From NCBI RefSeq assembly GCF_002025255.2, contig NZ_CP054587.1, forward strand, positions 2,728,001 to 2,792,000: a stretch of 64,000 nucleotides of DNA. The letters are read 5' to 3'. This document shows positions 7,979-16,487 of this stretch, in pieces (within the stretch, counting starts at the first letter, position 1; each line of letters begins with the position of its first letter). The DNA is from Halolamina sp. CBA1230. Its GTDB lineage: Archaea; Halobacteriota; Halobacteria; Halobacteriales; Haloferacaceae. The translations under genes were made by a program, and so were the position numbers. The notes beneath the pieces were generated by a model. That model was not told where the DNA came from. It saw nothing but the letters and a program-made list of their open reading frames with translations, and searched no databases.

Positions 7979-8986
7979 TTACTTGTAACCGAGATCGCGG
8001 AGGTGCTGCTCCAGTTCGACGCGTTCTCCCCTCTCGCTCTCCAAATCCGGTTCGCGCGTGTGTTCATCACTCGCCGACGTTTCAACCCACGGAACCTTCT
8101 TCACGGTCGGATGGGGGAATCCCTCCGGATGCCCGTACGCACCTCCCTCCCCGAAGGCCTCTCCGTGGTCGGACGTGATGGCAACCCGTTCAGCGTCGAT
8201 GTTCTCCAGTAGGACTTCGACCTCGTCGAGGACGGTTCGGAGCGTTTCCTTGTACAGTTCGTAGATCTCCTCTCGATCCGCGTCCCCCGTTTCGAGATAC
8301 TCGTATCCCTCCCGTTCGAGATCAGTCAGCGGCCGATTCTCACGAATAGCTCGTCCGAGATAGGGAAGATGTGGCTGCATGTAGTGAACCATCAACCGAT
8401 CCGGATCGTCGTTCCTCCCCGCCTCAATGGCATGGTTAGTCATTACGCGAGGAAGGACGATGTTGTACGTGTCGTCGTGGTAATTCTTCCAGATCAGGTC
8501 TACACTGTCGAACGCCGACAGATCAACGAGATTCCACCGCGAGAAGTCTACCGGTGTCGTATTGTTTTTCGGTGGGAGAATATCCCGCTCAAATAGCTGG
8601 CTGGTATGGCCATTCCCGCTCAGGTACTGTGTTCGCTCTATTTCGTCCTGATACTCCTCTGTGAACGTGTTTGCCATCCACTCGTCGGACTGACTTCCGA
8701 CGGACCACATCGTATCGACGCTCTCGATGAAATCGTACTCCGACGAAACCTCCCGAAGAGTATCGACACGGCACGCGTCGAGAATCAGGAGTACGTCCCA
8801 GTCTCGTTCGTACACGTTCGTCCCGATCGGTCGCCGCGAGGTTACCGCGTACCACAGAACGAGATACCACGTATACACGACGTAAAGCGGGGCCCGGGTC
8901 GGATTATTGCGGAATCGCCGACCCATCTCTGCAAGCCACTCGCGGACGTTCGTCTGCATAGATTCGCGGAAGGTAGGAAGAGGCAT
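7979..8986 (-). CDS. Sulfatase-fold (alkaline phosphatase superfamily) hydrolase
   Basis: 335 residues. One membrane segment near residues 34-50 (LYVVYTWYLVLWYAV). WDVLLILDACRVDTLREV (about 63-80) carries the first metal aspartate and the cysteine/serine position of the sulfatase nucleophile. VAITSDHGEAFGEGGAYGHP near residue 270 is the second metal site. Such proteins are common inside haloarchaeal polysaccharide and agl clusters; they may hydrolyse or transfer sulfate or phosphate on glycans, or work as phosphoglycosyl/phosphoethanolamine-type transferases. Which of these applies here cannot be read from the sequence. It follows the aglR-like gene by 12 bases in the same direction, so it is probably co-transcribed with the flippase. 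Confidence 0.75.
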   Translation of the reverse strand: MPLPTFRESMQTNVREWLAEMGRRFRNNPTRAPLYVVYTWYLVLWYAVTSRRPIGTNVYERDWDVLLILDACRVDTLREVSSEYDFIESVDTMWSVGSQSDEWMANTFTEEYQDEIERTQYLSGNGHTSQLFERDILPPKNNTTPVDFSRWNLVDLSAFDSVDLIWKNYHDDTYNIVLPRVMTNHAIEAGRNDDPDRLMVHYMQPHLPYLGRAIRENRPLTDLEREGYEYLETGDADREEIYELYKETLRTVLDEVEVLLENIDAERVAITSDHGEAFGEGGAYGHPEGFPHPTVKKVPWVETSASDEHTREPDLESERGERVELEQHLRDLGYK

Positions 8987-8998
8987 GAAACGACCGGT

Positions 8999-10423
8999 CT
9001 ACTCTCGGAAGATCGGCACCTGAAACGGCAGATTGTCCTCCACAGTGGTCCGGAACTCACGTGACAGCACGAGCAACACGAGGAAGTAGAACCCTGCACC
9101 GATACCCACGAGCACGGTCACGAGGGGAAGTGACTCCCCCACCACCGTCCGAAGCGGGTAGACGACTGCCACCATCGCACCGGCCGCGATCCACTGTTTC
9201 CCGATCTCCGCCAGCGGAACGACGACGTCCAGCACTTGCGAGGCGTAGTAGTAGCCGAGCACCAACCCGATCGCCGCGGAGATCGTCGTCGCCGCCGCCG
9301 CCCCGTACCAGCCGTACTGCCACGTGAGCAGGATGTTCAGGATCAGATTCACTCCGACGAAGACAGCGTTGATACGGAACGTGAGATCTGGACGGTCGAC
9401 AGCGTCGAGTGTCGTGACGAACTGCCCCTGATAGCCGTACAGCAGACGGGCGAACGTCAGAACCAGGAGGACGTAGTAACCCGTTTCGAACCCCGGACCG
9501 TACACCTGGAGGACGATATCGCCGACCAACGCGCCCCCGGCGAGTCCTGGGATGATGAACAGTCCCGAATACGCCAAACTCACTCGAAGGAGCCCTGATA
9601 TCTCCCCACTAATTCCGGACTCGGAGGAGAGCTCGCTGATTTCGGGGAACAGCGTTCGCTGGATCGACGACCCGAAGATGGAGAACAGCGAGGCGAGGTT
9701 CCACGCGATCTCGTAGACGGCGATGACGCTGTTCGAGACGAACACCGCGAGGACGAGCGTGTCCATCGAGAGGAAAGTCCGTCCCTTGATCGAGGCGAGC
9801 CACGAGAACTGTGCGTAGGACTTGAGTCGCGAGAAGTCGCGTTTCGACGGGACCGACAACGACGTCGATACGAAGTACGCGCCGAGGGCTGCACCTACGA
9901 CTGCTCCAGCGACGTATCCGGCGAACGCGCCTGCCACCCCCGCACCTGAGAGCACCAACAGAACCTGGACGATACTTCGGCTCGTCCACTCGACCGGGGT
10001 GAGGATGCTCGAGACGTGTACCAAGTGCTGGGCATCGAGAACGGACTGGACGAAGTTCGCCGCGAGTCGAACAGCCAGGAGGACGATCAAGACCCACGTC
10101 GCTTCGATCTCCATGTATCCGTTCAGGTACGGGCGAGATACCCAGAGGCAGATCGCGACGACAGTGTACAGGCCGGATTGGACGACGATGCCGGCCGAGA
10201 GGTAGTTCCCTTCCGCGGACTCACTGACCCGCTTTTTCACGGCCGCAGTAACTCCGAGGTCGCCAGCGATCGCGACCCACGCGAGCACCGACAGAACCAC
10301 GACGTACGTCCCGTACCGCTCTTGACCGAGCGTGTTCGTGAGGACGATAGTGGCGACGAATCCCGAAAACGACATCACCAGCCGCGACAGGAAGTTCACC
10401 ATTGAGGTGCGGCCGTATCTCAT
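8999..10423 (-). CDS. aglR: Wzx/MATE-type flippase, AglR-like
   Basis: 474-residue integral membrane protein with about 14 hydrophobic segments. It starts MRYGRTSMVNFLSRLVMSF and has the repeated pattern of polysaccharide-biosynthesis (MVF/MATE) flippases, such as TIVLTNTLGQERYGTYVVVL in the first pair of helices. AglR in Haloferax helps bring dolichol-phosphate-mannose across the membrane and lies in the agl cluster, so the location fits. An alternative start is the Met at 10402. It is divergent from aglM over 155 bases, with a TATA-like sequence (GGATAAAG) about 65 bases upstream of its ATG. Which lipid-linked sugar it moves is inferred. Confidence 0.8.
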   Translation of the reverse strand: MRYGRTSMVNFLSRLVMSFSGFVATIVLTNTLGQERYGTYVVVLSVLAWVAIAGDLGVTAAVKKRVSESAEGNYLSAGIVVQSGLYTVVAICLWVSRPYLNGYMEIEATWVLIVLLAVRLAANFVQSVLDAQHLVHVSSILTPVEWTSRSIVQVLLVLSGAGVAGAFAGYVAGAVVGAALGAYFVSTSLSVPSKRDFSRLKSYAQFSWLASIKGRTFLSMDTLVLAVFVSNSVIAVYEIAWNLASLFSIFGSSIQRTLFPEISELSSESGISGEISGLLRVSLAYSGLFIIPGLAGGALVGDIVLQVYGPGFETGYYVLLVLTFARLLYGYQGQFVTTLDAVDRPDLTFRINAVFVGVNLILNILLTWQYGWYGAAAATTISAAIGLVLGYYYASQVLDVVVPLAEIGKQWIAAGAMVAVVYPLRTVVGESLPLVTVLVGIGAGFYFLVLLVLSREFRTTVEDNLPFQVPIFRE

Positions 10424-10578
10424 GAAGGATCACGTAGGGTTCGGCGACGCGGAGACGTTCCGAGCGGAACGGTATCAATACCGCGCTTTATCCCAACACC
10501 GAAACCAGTGATGGGTACCTCTAGCGATGTTGGGGAGACGACGACACGCCTTTACCTCCTTCAGACTTCCACACCCCC

Positions 10579-11889
10579 ATGCACCTCTCCATCGTCGGCA
10601 GCGGCTACGTCGGCTCCACGATCGCCGCCTGTTTCGCCGACCTCGGCCACGACGTCGTCAACATCGACATCGACCAGTCGATCGTCGACACGATCAACGC
10701 GGGCGAAGCCCCGATCCACGAGGACGGGCTCCCCGAGCTCGTCGACGCCCACGCGGGCGAGAACTCAACCAACCGCCTCCGGGCCACCACCGACTACGAC
10801 GCCGTCCTCGACACCGACGTGACGTTTCTCTGTCTCCCGACGCCGCAGGCCGAGGACGGGAGTATCGACCTCTCGATCATGGCCGCCGGCGCGGAGCAGC
10901 TGGGCGAGACCCTCGCCGCGAAGGACGACCGCCACACCGTCGTCGTGAAGAGCACCGTCGTCCCCGGCACCACCGAGGAGGAGATCGCGCCACTCCTCCA
11001 GACACCCTCCGAGCGAGCCGACAGTGGCACCGTCGGCGTCGGCATGAACCCCGAGTTCCAGCGGGAAGGAACCGCCGTTCACGACTTCCGCCACCCGGAC
11101 AAGCTCGTCCTCGGCGCCGACGACGAGCACACGCGCGAGGAGATGCACGCGGTGTTCGCCCCGCTGCTCGAGGAACACGACGCGCCGGTCGTCGAGACCG
11201 ACACCCGGACTGCGGAGATGGCGAAGTACGCGAACAACGCCTTCCTCGCCTCGAAGGTCTCGCTGATCAACGATCTCGGGAACATCTGCAAGCGGTTCGA
11301 CATCGACGCCTACGAGATCGCCGACGCGATCGGCCTCGACGACCGGATCGGCGACCAGTTCCTGCGGAGCGGCCTCGGGTGGGGCGGTAGCTGCTTCCCG
11401 AAGGACACCCGCGCGATCATCCACGCCGCCGAGGAGGCGGGGTACGAGCCGCCGATGCTGAACGCCGCGATCGAGGTGAACGACGGCCAGCCCGAACGAC
11501 TGCTCGAACTCCTCGACGACCACATCGACGTCGACGGAGAACGCGTTGCCGTCCTGGGGCTCGCGTTCAAACCCGGCACCGACGACATCCGGAACGCGCG
11601 CTCCATCCCAGTGATCGAGGGTCTCCAGGAACGGAACGCGACGATCGTGGCCTACGACCCCGTCGCCGCCGACGAGATGCGCGAGCGCTTCCCGGAGATC
11701 GAGTACGCCGACTCGGCCGCCGACGCACTCACGGACGCGAGCGCGGCGCTGATCGTGACCGAGTGGGACGAGTTCGCCGCGCTGGACGAGGAGTTCGAGG
11801 CGATGGCGCGCAAACTGGTCGTCGACGGCCGCCGTGTCGACCTCCCGATCGAGGAGCGCGACCTCGAGTACGAAGGGCTCTGTTGGTAA
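10579..11889 (+). CDS. aglM: UDP-glucose 6-dehydrogenase AglM
   Basis: 436 residues. The Rossmann motif [20 protein letters not shown] opens the NAD domain, [13 protein letters not shown] is the conserved linker, [19 protein letters not shown] is the central helix, and [13 protein letters not shown] contains the catalytic cysteine. [18 protein letters not shown] opens the UDP-binding domain. The enzyme oxidises UDP-glucose twice to UDP-glucuronic acid, the donor for the acidic sugars of the N-glycan. It follows from aglF in the pathway. A TATA-like CCTTTACC about 25 bases upstream suggests a short leader. Family assignment is firm; the UDP-sugar specificity is by family. Confidence 0.92.
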   Translation: MHLSIVGSGYVGSTIAACFADLGHDVVNIDIDQSIVDTINAGEAPIHEDGLPELVDAHAGENSTNRLRATTDYDAVLDTDVTFLCLPTPQAEDGSIDLSIMAAGAEQLGETLAAKDDRHTVVVKSTVVPGTTEEEIAPLLQTPSERADSGTVGVGMNPEFQREGTAVHDFRHPDKLVLGADDEHTREEMHAVFAPLLEEHDAPVVETDTRTAEMAKYANNAFLASKVSLINDLGNICKRFDIDAYEIADAIGLDDRIGDQFLRSGLGWGGSCFPKDTRAIIHAAEEAGYEPPMLNAAIEVNDGQPERLLELLDDHIDVDGERVAVLGLAFKPGTDDIRNARSIPVIEGLQERNATIVAYDPVAADEMRERFPEIEYADSAADALTDASAALIVTEWDEFAALDEEFEAMARKLVVDGRRVDLPIEERDLEYEGLCW

Positions 11890-12442
11890 CTGTCTGCCCA
11901 CTCGATCGGACTGGCTCGTCGTGAGTTCGTGGTGACGTGGCCCTGTCGACTCGACGTGAACTGCCGAGAAACGAGTCCGAAATGAGAAACATCTCCATAC
12001 CCAGGAGAACGGACGATTCTTTCGCCTCAGCGTTCCTCGGACCCGGGAGACAGTCTTCATAATCGGATTCCCGCTCCGCAAGTGCTGTACTCGTGGGTTT
12101 CGAGAGGTGAGCATGGCCAAACGCGTCGCGATACGCGAGGCGCTCAGGCAGTAGCCGGGGAAAATGAGCGAGAGAGTCCTTCAGTCGCCAGTTCGGAGAG
12201 TTGCACGACTCTGTCGAGAATTCGGTAACCGAACGAGGGAAACCGATTATGAAGAAATATCGGGCATCTTTCGCGGTCGTTCCCCGATCCCACGACCACG
12301 CGATTCTCCGAATATCGCCATTCCTGAGCATCTACCGGCAGGGTTTCACCTTTCCCAGGGATCGTACTACTTCCTGTTTGGCCACACGACACCAACCTAC
12401 TTGCGGGGATCTCGGCCGATTATAGAAAGTACGAGGTGAAAA
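11890..12442. other. Gene-free, lower-GC gap between aglM and the IS element
   Basis: About 550 bases with no convincing gene in any frame. The reading frames present lack haloarchaeal codon bias and recognisable motifs. The DNA is AT-richer than aglM and contains a short inverted repeat TTCGGTAACCGAA near 12220. It probably represents decayed sequence at an insertion hot spot in the agl cluster. Confidence 0.5.
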
Positions 12443-12462
12443 CCCACGGCTTTAGCCGTGGG
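12443..12462. repeat. Left-end hairpin of the tnpB element
   Basis: Perfect 8-base arms CCCACGGC and GCCGTGGG around TTTA. It matches the right-end hairpin at 13782-13801 except for one loop base. Confidence 0.8.
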
Positions 12463-12549
12463 ATGAAACCGACAACTGGGAACTAAACCACGCAACAGTA
12501 GCAGGCTGACTCCCCAGAGTTTAAGAAATACTAGTGCTTCATATAATAT

Positions 12550-13761
12550 ATGGAGGTGCGGCGTACTGTCCCAGTTGCGCTCAACGTAGACAGCGACGAC
12601 GCCGCACTCCTCGAAGACACCGTAGACACCTTCCTCTGGTCGGCACAGTACGTCGTAGACCACGCTTTCCAGGGCGAGTACGTCACCACCAGCAAGACCA
12701 CGCTGGACGACGAAACCTACGACGATGTGCGCGAAGCCACGGATGGATTCAACGGTGGACTGGTACAAGCCGCTCGGAACAAGGCCGCCGAAGCCTGCAA
12801 AAGCGTCGTCGCACGCTGGAAACAGGGTAAGAAAGCCTCGAAACCTACGTTCACCAGCCCACACGTCGTCTACGACCATCGCACCGCCACCTTCCACGAC
12901 GACTACGTGAGCCTCGCCACCACAGACGGACGCATCGAAGCCGACTACGTACTGCCCGACGAGGATAGTAACACACCGCACTCAGAGTACCTGTTTTCAG
13001 ACGAGTACGAAACAACGGGTGCGGAACTCCACTATCACGACGGCGACTGGGTGCTTCACATCCACTGCAAGAAGGAAGTGGAGTCTGACACGCCGGCACA
13101 GGCAACCACTGAGAACGGAACGGTTCTCGGGGTTGACCTCGGCGTGAACAACCTCGCCGTCACATCGACGGGCACGTTCTGGACGGGCGACGAGTTCGAC
13201 CACTGGCGCAGGGAATACGAGAAACGGCGTGGCGACCTCCAGCAATGTGGGACGCGATGGGCGCACGAGAATATGCAGTCCGTCGGACGGAAAGAGGAAG
13301 GGCGGTTCAAGCTCATGATGCATCGAATCGCCAACGGACTCGTCACGGAAGCCCGCGAGAACGAGTGTTCGGTAATTGTGTTCGAGGATTTGACCGACAT
13401 TCGTGAGCGGACTGGTGCGTCGTGGGAACACAAGTGGGCGTTCGACCGCCTCTACAACTACGTTGAGTACAAGGCCGAAGAATACGACATTTCGGCCAAG
13501 CAGGTTGACCCCGAGAACACGTCGCGGCGATGCTCACATTGCGGACTTACTCATCCCGACAACCGCGACGGCGAGGACTTCGAGTGTCTGAAGTGTGGCT
13601 ACCAGAACCACGCGGATTACAACGCTTCGAAGAACATCGGATTGCGGTATCTCCGTCGCAACCAAACTGGAGGCGACGGAGGCGCACCCTTGGGCGTGCG
13701 CTTGAACAGCGGGACAGTGAACGTGAACGGAGGCTATTCTCCTGCCACTACTAGTGGCTAG
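12550..13761 (+). CDS. tnpB: TnpB, RNA-guided nuclease of IS200/IS605 family
   Basis: 403 residues with a complete RuvC-like catalytic set: GVDLGVNN (D196), VIVFEDL (E279) and NHADYNAS (D356). A zinc ribbon CSHC...CLKC (C328, C331, C346, C349) sits between the last two. TnpB proteins are RNA-guided DNA endonucleases that use an omega RNA from the element's right end and help retain the element. Length is normal for the family and no frameshift is seen, so the nuclease is probably functional. The ATG follows an AT-rich stretch (ATATAATATATGG). No tnpA gene accompanies it. The 3' part of the gene overlaps the presumed omega RNA. Confidence 0.92.
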   Translation: MEVRRTVPVALNVDSDDAALLEDTVDTFLWSAQYVVDHAFQGEYVTTSKTTLDDETYDDVREATDGFNGGLVQAARNKAAEACKSVVARWKQGKKASKPTFTSPHVVYDHRTATFHDDYVSLATTDGRIEADYVLPDEDSNTPHSEYLFSDEYETTGAELHYHDGDWVLHIHCKKEVESDTPAQATTENGTVLGVDLGVNNLAVTSTGTFWTGDEFDHWRREYEKRRGDLQQCGTRWAHENMQSVGRKEEGRFKLMMHRIANGLVTEARENECSVIVFEDLTDIRERTGASWEHKWAFDRLYNYVEYKAEEYDISAKQVDPENTSRRCSHCGLTHPDNRDGEDFECLKCGYQNHADYNASKNIGLRYLRRNQTGGDGGAPLGVRLNSGTVNVNGGYSPATTSG

Positions 13762-13820
13762 AACGGGAGTCCACGCTGAATCCCACGGCTTCAGCCGTGG
13801 GTAGCTCAAGACCGGTCGTA
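13640..13820 (+). ncRNA. Presumed omega RNA (reRNA) at the right end
   Basis: In this family the guide RNA comes from the 3' end of tnpB and the right end, with the guide taken from flanking DNA beyond the element. Here the 3' end of tnpB is rich in inverted repeats (for example GGCGCACCCTTGGGCGTGCG) and runs into the right-end hairpin at 13782-13801. Boundaries are estimated from family knowledge; the guide would begin just after 13801. Confidence 0.4.
13782..13801. repeat. Right-end hairpin of the tnpB element
   Basis: Arms CCCACGGC/GCCGTGGG around TTCA, 20 bases after the tnpB stop. It pairs with the left-end hairpin to define the element. Confidence 0.8.
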
Positions 13821-13982
13821 GCGCGTGTTTCGACGGCGATGAGGATTCATAATCGGTCCCCGTCGTGTGGTTTTGGAGGATCTGGAAATATGCACCGTGC
13901 TCAGCATACTGCCACCCTCAGCGGGTTCGAAAACCGTCGAGACTCGGTCGTTCAGGTGGATCTCGTGAGCCGGAACACGTGA

Positions 13983-14086
13983 GGACCGCTACGCGGGGGC
14001 TCCGGATCGGTCGTACGACTCCGGATCGTCTCGAAGCGACAGGCGGACCTCGATATCGTCGAACGGGACCACTGGCTGCTTCGAAG
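13983..14086 (-). pseudogene. Remnant 3' end of a third antitoxin-like HTH gene
   Basis: Read on the minus strand this stretch encodes a tail that keeps PVVPFDDIEV, LSLRDDPES and a final stop. It nearly matches the C-terminus of the HTH protein encoded at 14557-14970. DNA identity between the two copies extends over about 100 bases. There is no start or helix-turn-helix part, because the intact second HTH gene begins immediately upstream. It looks like the stump left when tandem antitoxin genes recombined. Confidence 0.7.
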
Positions 14087-14087
14087 A

Positions 14088-14513
14088 CTACGCAGACGCG
14101 CCAGTCCGGTCCCCACTCACGTCTCCGGGGAACTGCAACGAGAAGTCGATGCTCGTCGCTCCCCCACGGAGGACCGGCTTCTTGCTCGCGCCGTCCTGTT
14201 CGAACTCGACGACGCCGAGATCTTCCAGCTCCTCCAGGTTCCGGTGAACTTCTTTGTAGTCCCGGTCGACGGCTCGTGCAGCCTCGCTGATGCTCGCCGG
14301 GGCCTCCTCGACAATTGCCTCCAGTAGCTCGAGGTTCGAGGTCCGCATCAGCCGAGCGACGTCGGCGTAGCTCTCGAAGTCCAGCACGAACCGGTCGTCC
14401 TGCTCGACTGCGTCGCCGGTCTCGCCATCGAGCGCTCGCTCGAGCCGCCCACGGCCCGCCTCGCGGAGTTCGTCGCGCTGTCCGTACGTGATTTTTAGCG
14501 TGTCGGTGGTCAT
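14088..14513 (-). CDS. HTH DNA-binding protein, antitoxin-like (copy 2)
   Basis: 141 residues from ATG 14513 (MTTDTLKITYGQ). A winged-helix region LLEAIVEEAPASISEAARAV...YKEVHRNLEELEDLGVVEFE occupies residues 58-110; the tail differs from copy 1. It belongs to the haloarchaeal HTH family I know as HVO_A0114-like, usually encoded beside small TumE-type proteins and thought to act as antitoxin and repressor. It lies 43 bases after copy 1 in the same direction, so it is probably the third gene of the toxin operon. The divergent tail may change its partner or ligand. No toxin gene of its own is visible. Confidence 0.7.
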   Translation of the reverse strand: MTTDTLKITYGQRDELREAGRGRLERALDGETGDAVEQDDRFVLDFESYADVARLMRTSNLELLEAIVEEAPASISEAARAVDRDYKEVHRNLEELEDLGVVEFEQDGASKKPVLRGGATSIDFSLQFPGDVSGDRTGASA

Positions 14514-14556
14514 GGTATAGGACCAAAATGTCGTACGTCGGAACGCGTACGGACCG

Positions 14557-14970
14557 CTACGCGGGTGTTTCGGATCGGTCACCTGACTCCGGATCGTCTC
14601 GAAGTGACAGGTGGACCTCGATGTCGTCGAACGGGACCACTGGTCGCTTCGAGCGGCCCTCCTGTTCGAACTCGACGACGCCGAACTGTTCCAGCTGATT
14701 CAGGTTCCGGGAAACGTCTTTGATGTCCCGGTCCACCAGCCGCGCCGCCTCTCGCATGCTCGCGGGCTCCTCCCGAGCGATTGCGCGGAGGAGCTCGATA
14801 GCGCGCGGGCTGAACACGCGCATGAGTTCGTCCGGATCCTCAAACGTGACCCGACTCGGCGGCGTTTCGTCCGGAAGGTTACCTTCGAGGGCAGCAGCCA
14901 TCGCATCCTCCGTTCGATCCATGGTCTCCTCCAGTGTGCCGACTGTCACGACGAGTGTGTTCTGTGACAT
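14557..14970 (-). CDS. HTH DNA-binding protein, antitoxin-like (copy 1)
   Basis: 137 residues from ATG 14970 (MSQNTLVVTVGTLEE); an in-frame start at 14994 is possible. The helix-turn-helix ELLRAIAREEPASMREAARL followed by DIKDVSRNLNQLEQFGVVEFE is close to that of copy 2. The acidic tail (FDDIEVHLSLRDD) is typical of the family and probably contacts the toxin. It lies 41 bases after the TumE-like gene. Likely functions: neutralise that protein and repress the operon through the inverted repeat at 15342-15359. Function is by family and context. Confidence 0.75.
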   Translation of the reverse strand: MSQNTLVVTVGTLEETMDRTEDAMAAALEGNLPDETPPSRVTFEDPDELMRVFSPRAIELLRAIAREEPASMREAARLVDRDIKDVSRNLNQLEQFGVVEFEQEGRSKRPVVPFDDIEVHLSLRDDPESGDRSETPA

Positions 14971-15011
14971 GGTTGCTCCGTAGGTGGCACCCACCGACAG
15001 AACGCCCGGCC

Positions 15012-15305
15012 CTATGGCCCGAGTACGCCGATCTCCCAGCGAAAGCGGGCTTGTACCTCGATGTACCCTGGGAAGTCGTATCCATCATCCAGTCCGTCTG
15101 CCGTGTGCCGTTCGTGGACGCCGTGGGAGTTATCGTATCGGACGATCGTGTCGCCGCCGACTGTGCCATAGTGAAGCCGGTATTTCACACCATCGGGGAA
15201 CTTCTCCGAGTCCGGAACCGCGAGGATTCGGATTCGGACGATCGTGTTCCCCTCCGGCTTGAAACTCTCGTCGACGATCTCCATGACATCGTCGGCAGGT
15301 GCCAT
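15012..15305 (-). CDS. TumE-family (DUF6516-type) toxin-like protein
   Basis: 97 residues. KYRLHYGTVGGDTIVRYDNS (about 42-61) then HGVHERHTADG and YIEVQARFRWEI match the small family annotated as TumE/DUF6516, usually the first gene before an HVO_A0114-type HTH gene, as here. Members are viewed as toxins of type II-like toxin-antitoxin modules; the biochemical target is not established to my knowledge. Length is close to the family norm, so the gene looks complete. A TATA-like CTTATCG lies about 32 bases upstream of the ATG and is preceded by a perfect inverted repeat that could be the operator. Confidence 0.75.
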   Translation of the reverse strand: MAPADDVMEIVDESFKPEGNTIVRIRILAVPDSEKFPDGVKYRLHYGTVGGDTIVRYDNSHGVHERHTADGLDDGYDFPGYIEVQARFRWEIGVLGP

Positions 15306-15333
15306 CTACAAGCTGTTGGTACTCACCCCATCA

Positions 15334-15340
15334 CGATAAG
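15334..15340 (-). promoter_or_regulatory. TATA-like element of the toxin-antitoxin operon
   Basis: CTTATCG on the minus strand about 30 bases before the toxin ATG, the right distance for a near-leaderless haloarchaeal transcript. Confidence 0.45.
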
Positions 15341-15341
15341 T

Positions 15342-15359
15342 GTTGGGACCAAACCCAAC
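15342..15359. promoter_or_regulatory. Inverted repeat, candidate operator of the toxin-antitoxin operon
   Basis: Perfect 6-base arms GTTGGG/CCCAAC separated by six bases lie directly upstream of the TATA-like box, over the BRE position. An HTH antitoxin bound here would block TFB/TBP, the usual autoregulation of such modules. Confidence 0.45.
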
Positions 15360-15456
15360 GATTGCCGGGTGCCACCGGACAGGGGGTCAGCATCCGCATA
15401 CCGCCCGCCCCAAGTAGAAGCCTTTTCACTTCACCCCTCACCACACGCTAAACGAC

Positions 15457-16377
15457 ATGCCCGATCCCGAGCGCGTCACCGTCCTCCTGCCCACCTACGA
15501 CGAGGAGGCCACCATCGGCGACTGCGTCGACGGGTTCCGCGAACAGGGGTTCGACGACGTGCTCGTGATGGACGGCAACTCCGACGACGACACCCGCGAG
15601 ATCGCCCGCGACCACGGCGCCCGCGTGGAGATCCAGTCCGCCTCCGGCAAGGGGCAGGCGATCCGCGAGGCCGTCCGGGAGCATATCGACCGCGAGTACG
15701 TCCTCATGGCCGACGGCGACGGCACCTACCAGCCGGCGGACGCCGAGCGCATGCTCGCGCCGCTGGACCAGGGGTACGAGCACGTCATCGGCGACCGCTT
15801 CGCCGACATGGAGGACGGCGCGATGACCCGCCTCAATCAGATCGGCAACGGGCTCACCAACCGCCTGTTCAGCTTCATCCACGGCGAGAGCTTCGAGGAC
15901 ATCCTCAGCGGCTACCGCGCGTTCAGCCGCGACTCCTTCGGCCGCCTGAAGCTCTCGGCCGACGGGTTCGGGATCGAGACGGAGATGGCCGTCGAGTGCG
16001 CCAAGCAGGGGATCCCCACGACGGTCGTCCCGATCACCTATCTCGAGCGTCCCGCGGGGTCGAACACGAACCTCCACCCGGTCCGGGACGGCGGGATCAT
16101 CTTCCTCGAACTGTTCCGGCGCGCGAAAACGAACAACCCCCTGTTCTACTTCGGGAGCGTCGGCGTCGTCTCCGGGCTCGCCGGCACGGTGATCGCCGCC
16201 TTCGTCGCGATCGAGTGGTTCGTCTACGGCGTTCCCCACCAGATCTGGGCGCTCGCCGGTGCAGCGGGGATCATCCTCGGCGTCCAGCTCCTGATGTTCG
16301 GCGTGCTCTCGGACCTGATCCTCACCCTCCACCGCGAGCAGCTCGACCGGATCGAGTCCATCACCGCCGACGATTGA
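15457..16377 (+). CDS. aglJ: Dolichol-phosphate glycosyltransferase AglJ
   Basis: 306 residues: GT2 domain (VTVLLPTYDEEATIGDCVDG; VLMADGDGTYQPADAERM with the DGD metal motif), SGYRAFSRDSF and the conserved ERPAGSNTNLHPVRDG loop. Two C-terminal membrane segments follow (about 226-250 and 255-280). This is the dolichol-phosphate-mannose synthase-like type to which AglJ belongs; AglJ charges dolichol phosphate with the first sugar of the N-glycan. In Haloferax aglJ is within the agl cluster; here it is separated from aglM by the tnpB element and the toxin-antitoxin genes. Assignment rests on family and locus. Confidence 0.82.
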   Translation: MPDPERVTVLLPTYDEEATIGDCVDGFREQGFDDVLVMDGNSDDDTREIARDHGARVEIQSASGKGQAIREAVREHIDREYVLMADGDGTYQPADAERMLAPLDQGYEHVIGDRFADMEDGAMTRLNQIGNGLTNRLFSFIHGESFEDILSGYRAFSRDSFGRLKLSADGFGIETEMAVECAKQGIPTTVVPITYLERPAGSNTNLHPVRDGGIIFLELFRRAKTNNPLFYFGSVGVVSGLAGTVIAAFVAIEWFVYGVPHQIWALAGAAGIILGVQLLMFGVLSDLILTLHREQLDRIESITADD

Positions 16378-16487
16378 CGAGGTCGACGGCACGTGGAGGC
16401 GTCGACGGCTGACGATGTTGCCGGCCCGGTGAGCCGTCGACATCCGTAGCCGGCGTGTTTTTCCCCGCCCGCGCCCGACCGACGGGT

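Larger units (their letters stand above)
12443..13801 (+). mobile_element. IS1341-type (tnpB-only) IS200/IS605 element
   Basis: A tnpB gene lies between two almost identical imperfect palindromes: 12443-12462 and 13782-13801. Both have the 8-base arms CCCACGGC/GCCGTGGG, with loops TTTA and TTCA. Subterminal hairpins of this kind are the recognition ends of IS200/IS605 elements. No tnpA is present, so the element would depend on a transposase in trans. Exact ends and target site cannot be fixed without an empty-site comparison. Confidence 0.8.

Noticed and set aside
11890-12442. Remnants of aglP or aglQ downstream of aglM
   Set aside because: I translated the frames and found no motif of either family; similarity is too weak to claim.
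13802-13982. A possible gene or tRNA between the IS right end and the antitoxin remnant
   Set aside because: No cloverleaf can be drawn and the frames are short and without codon bias.
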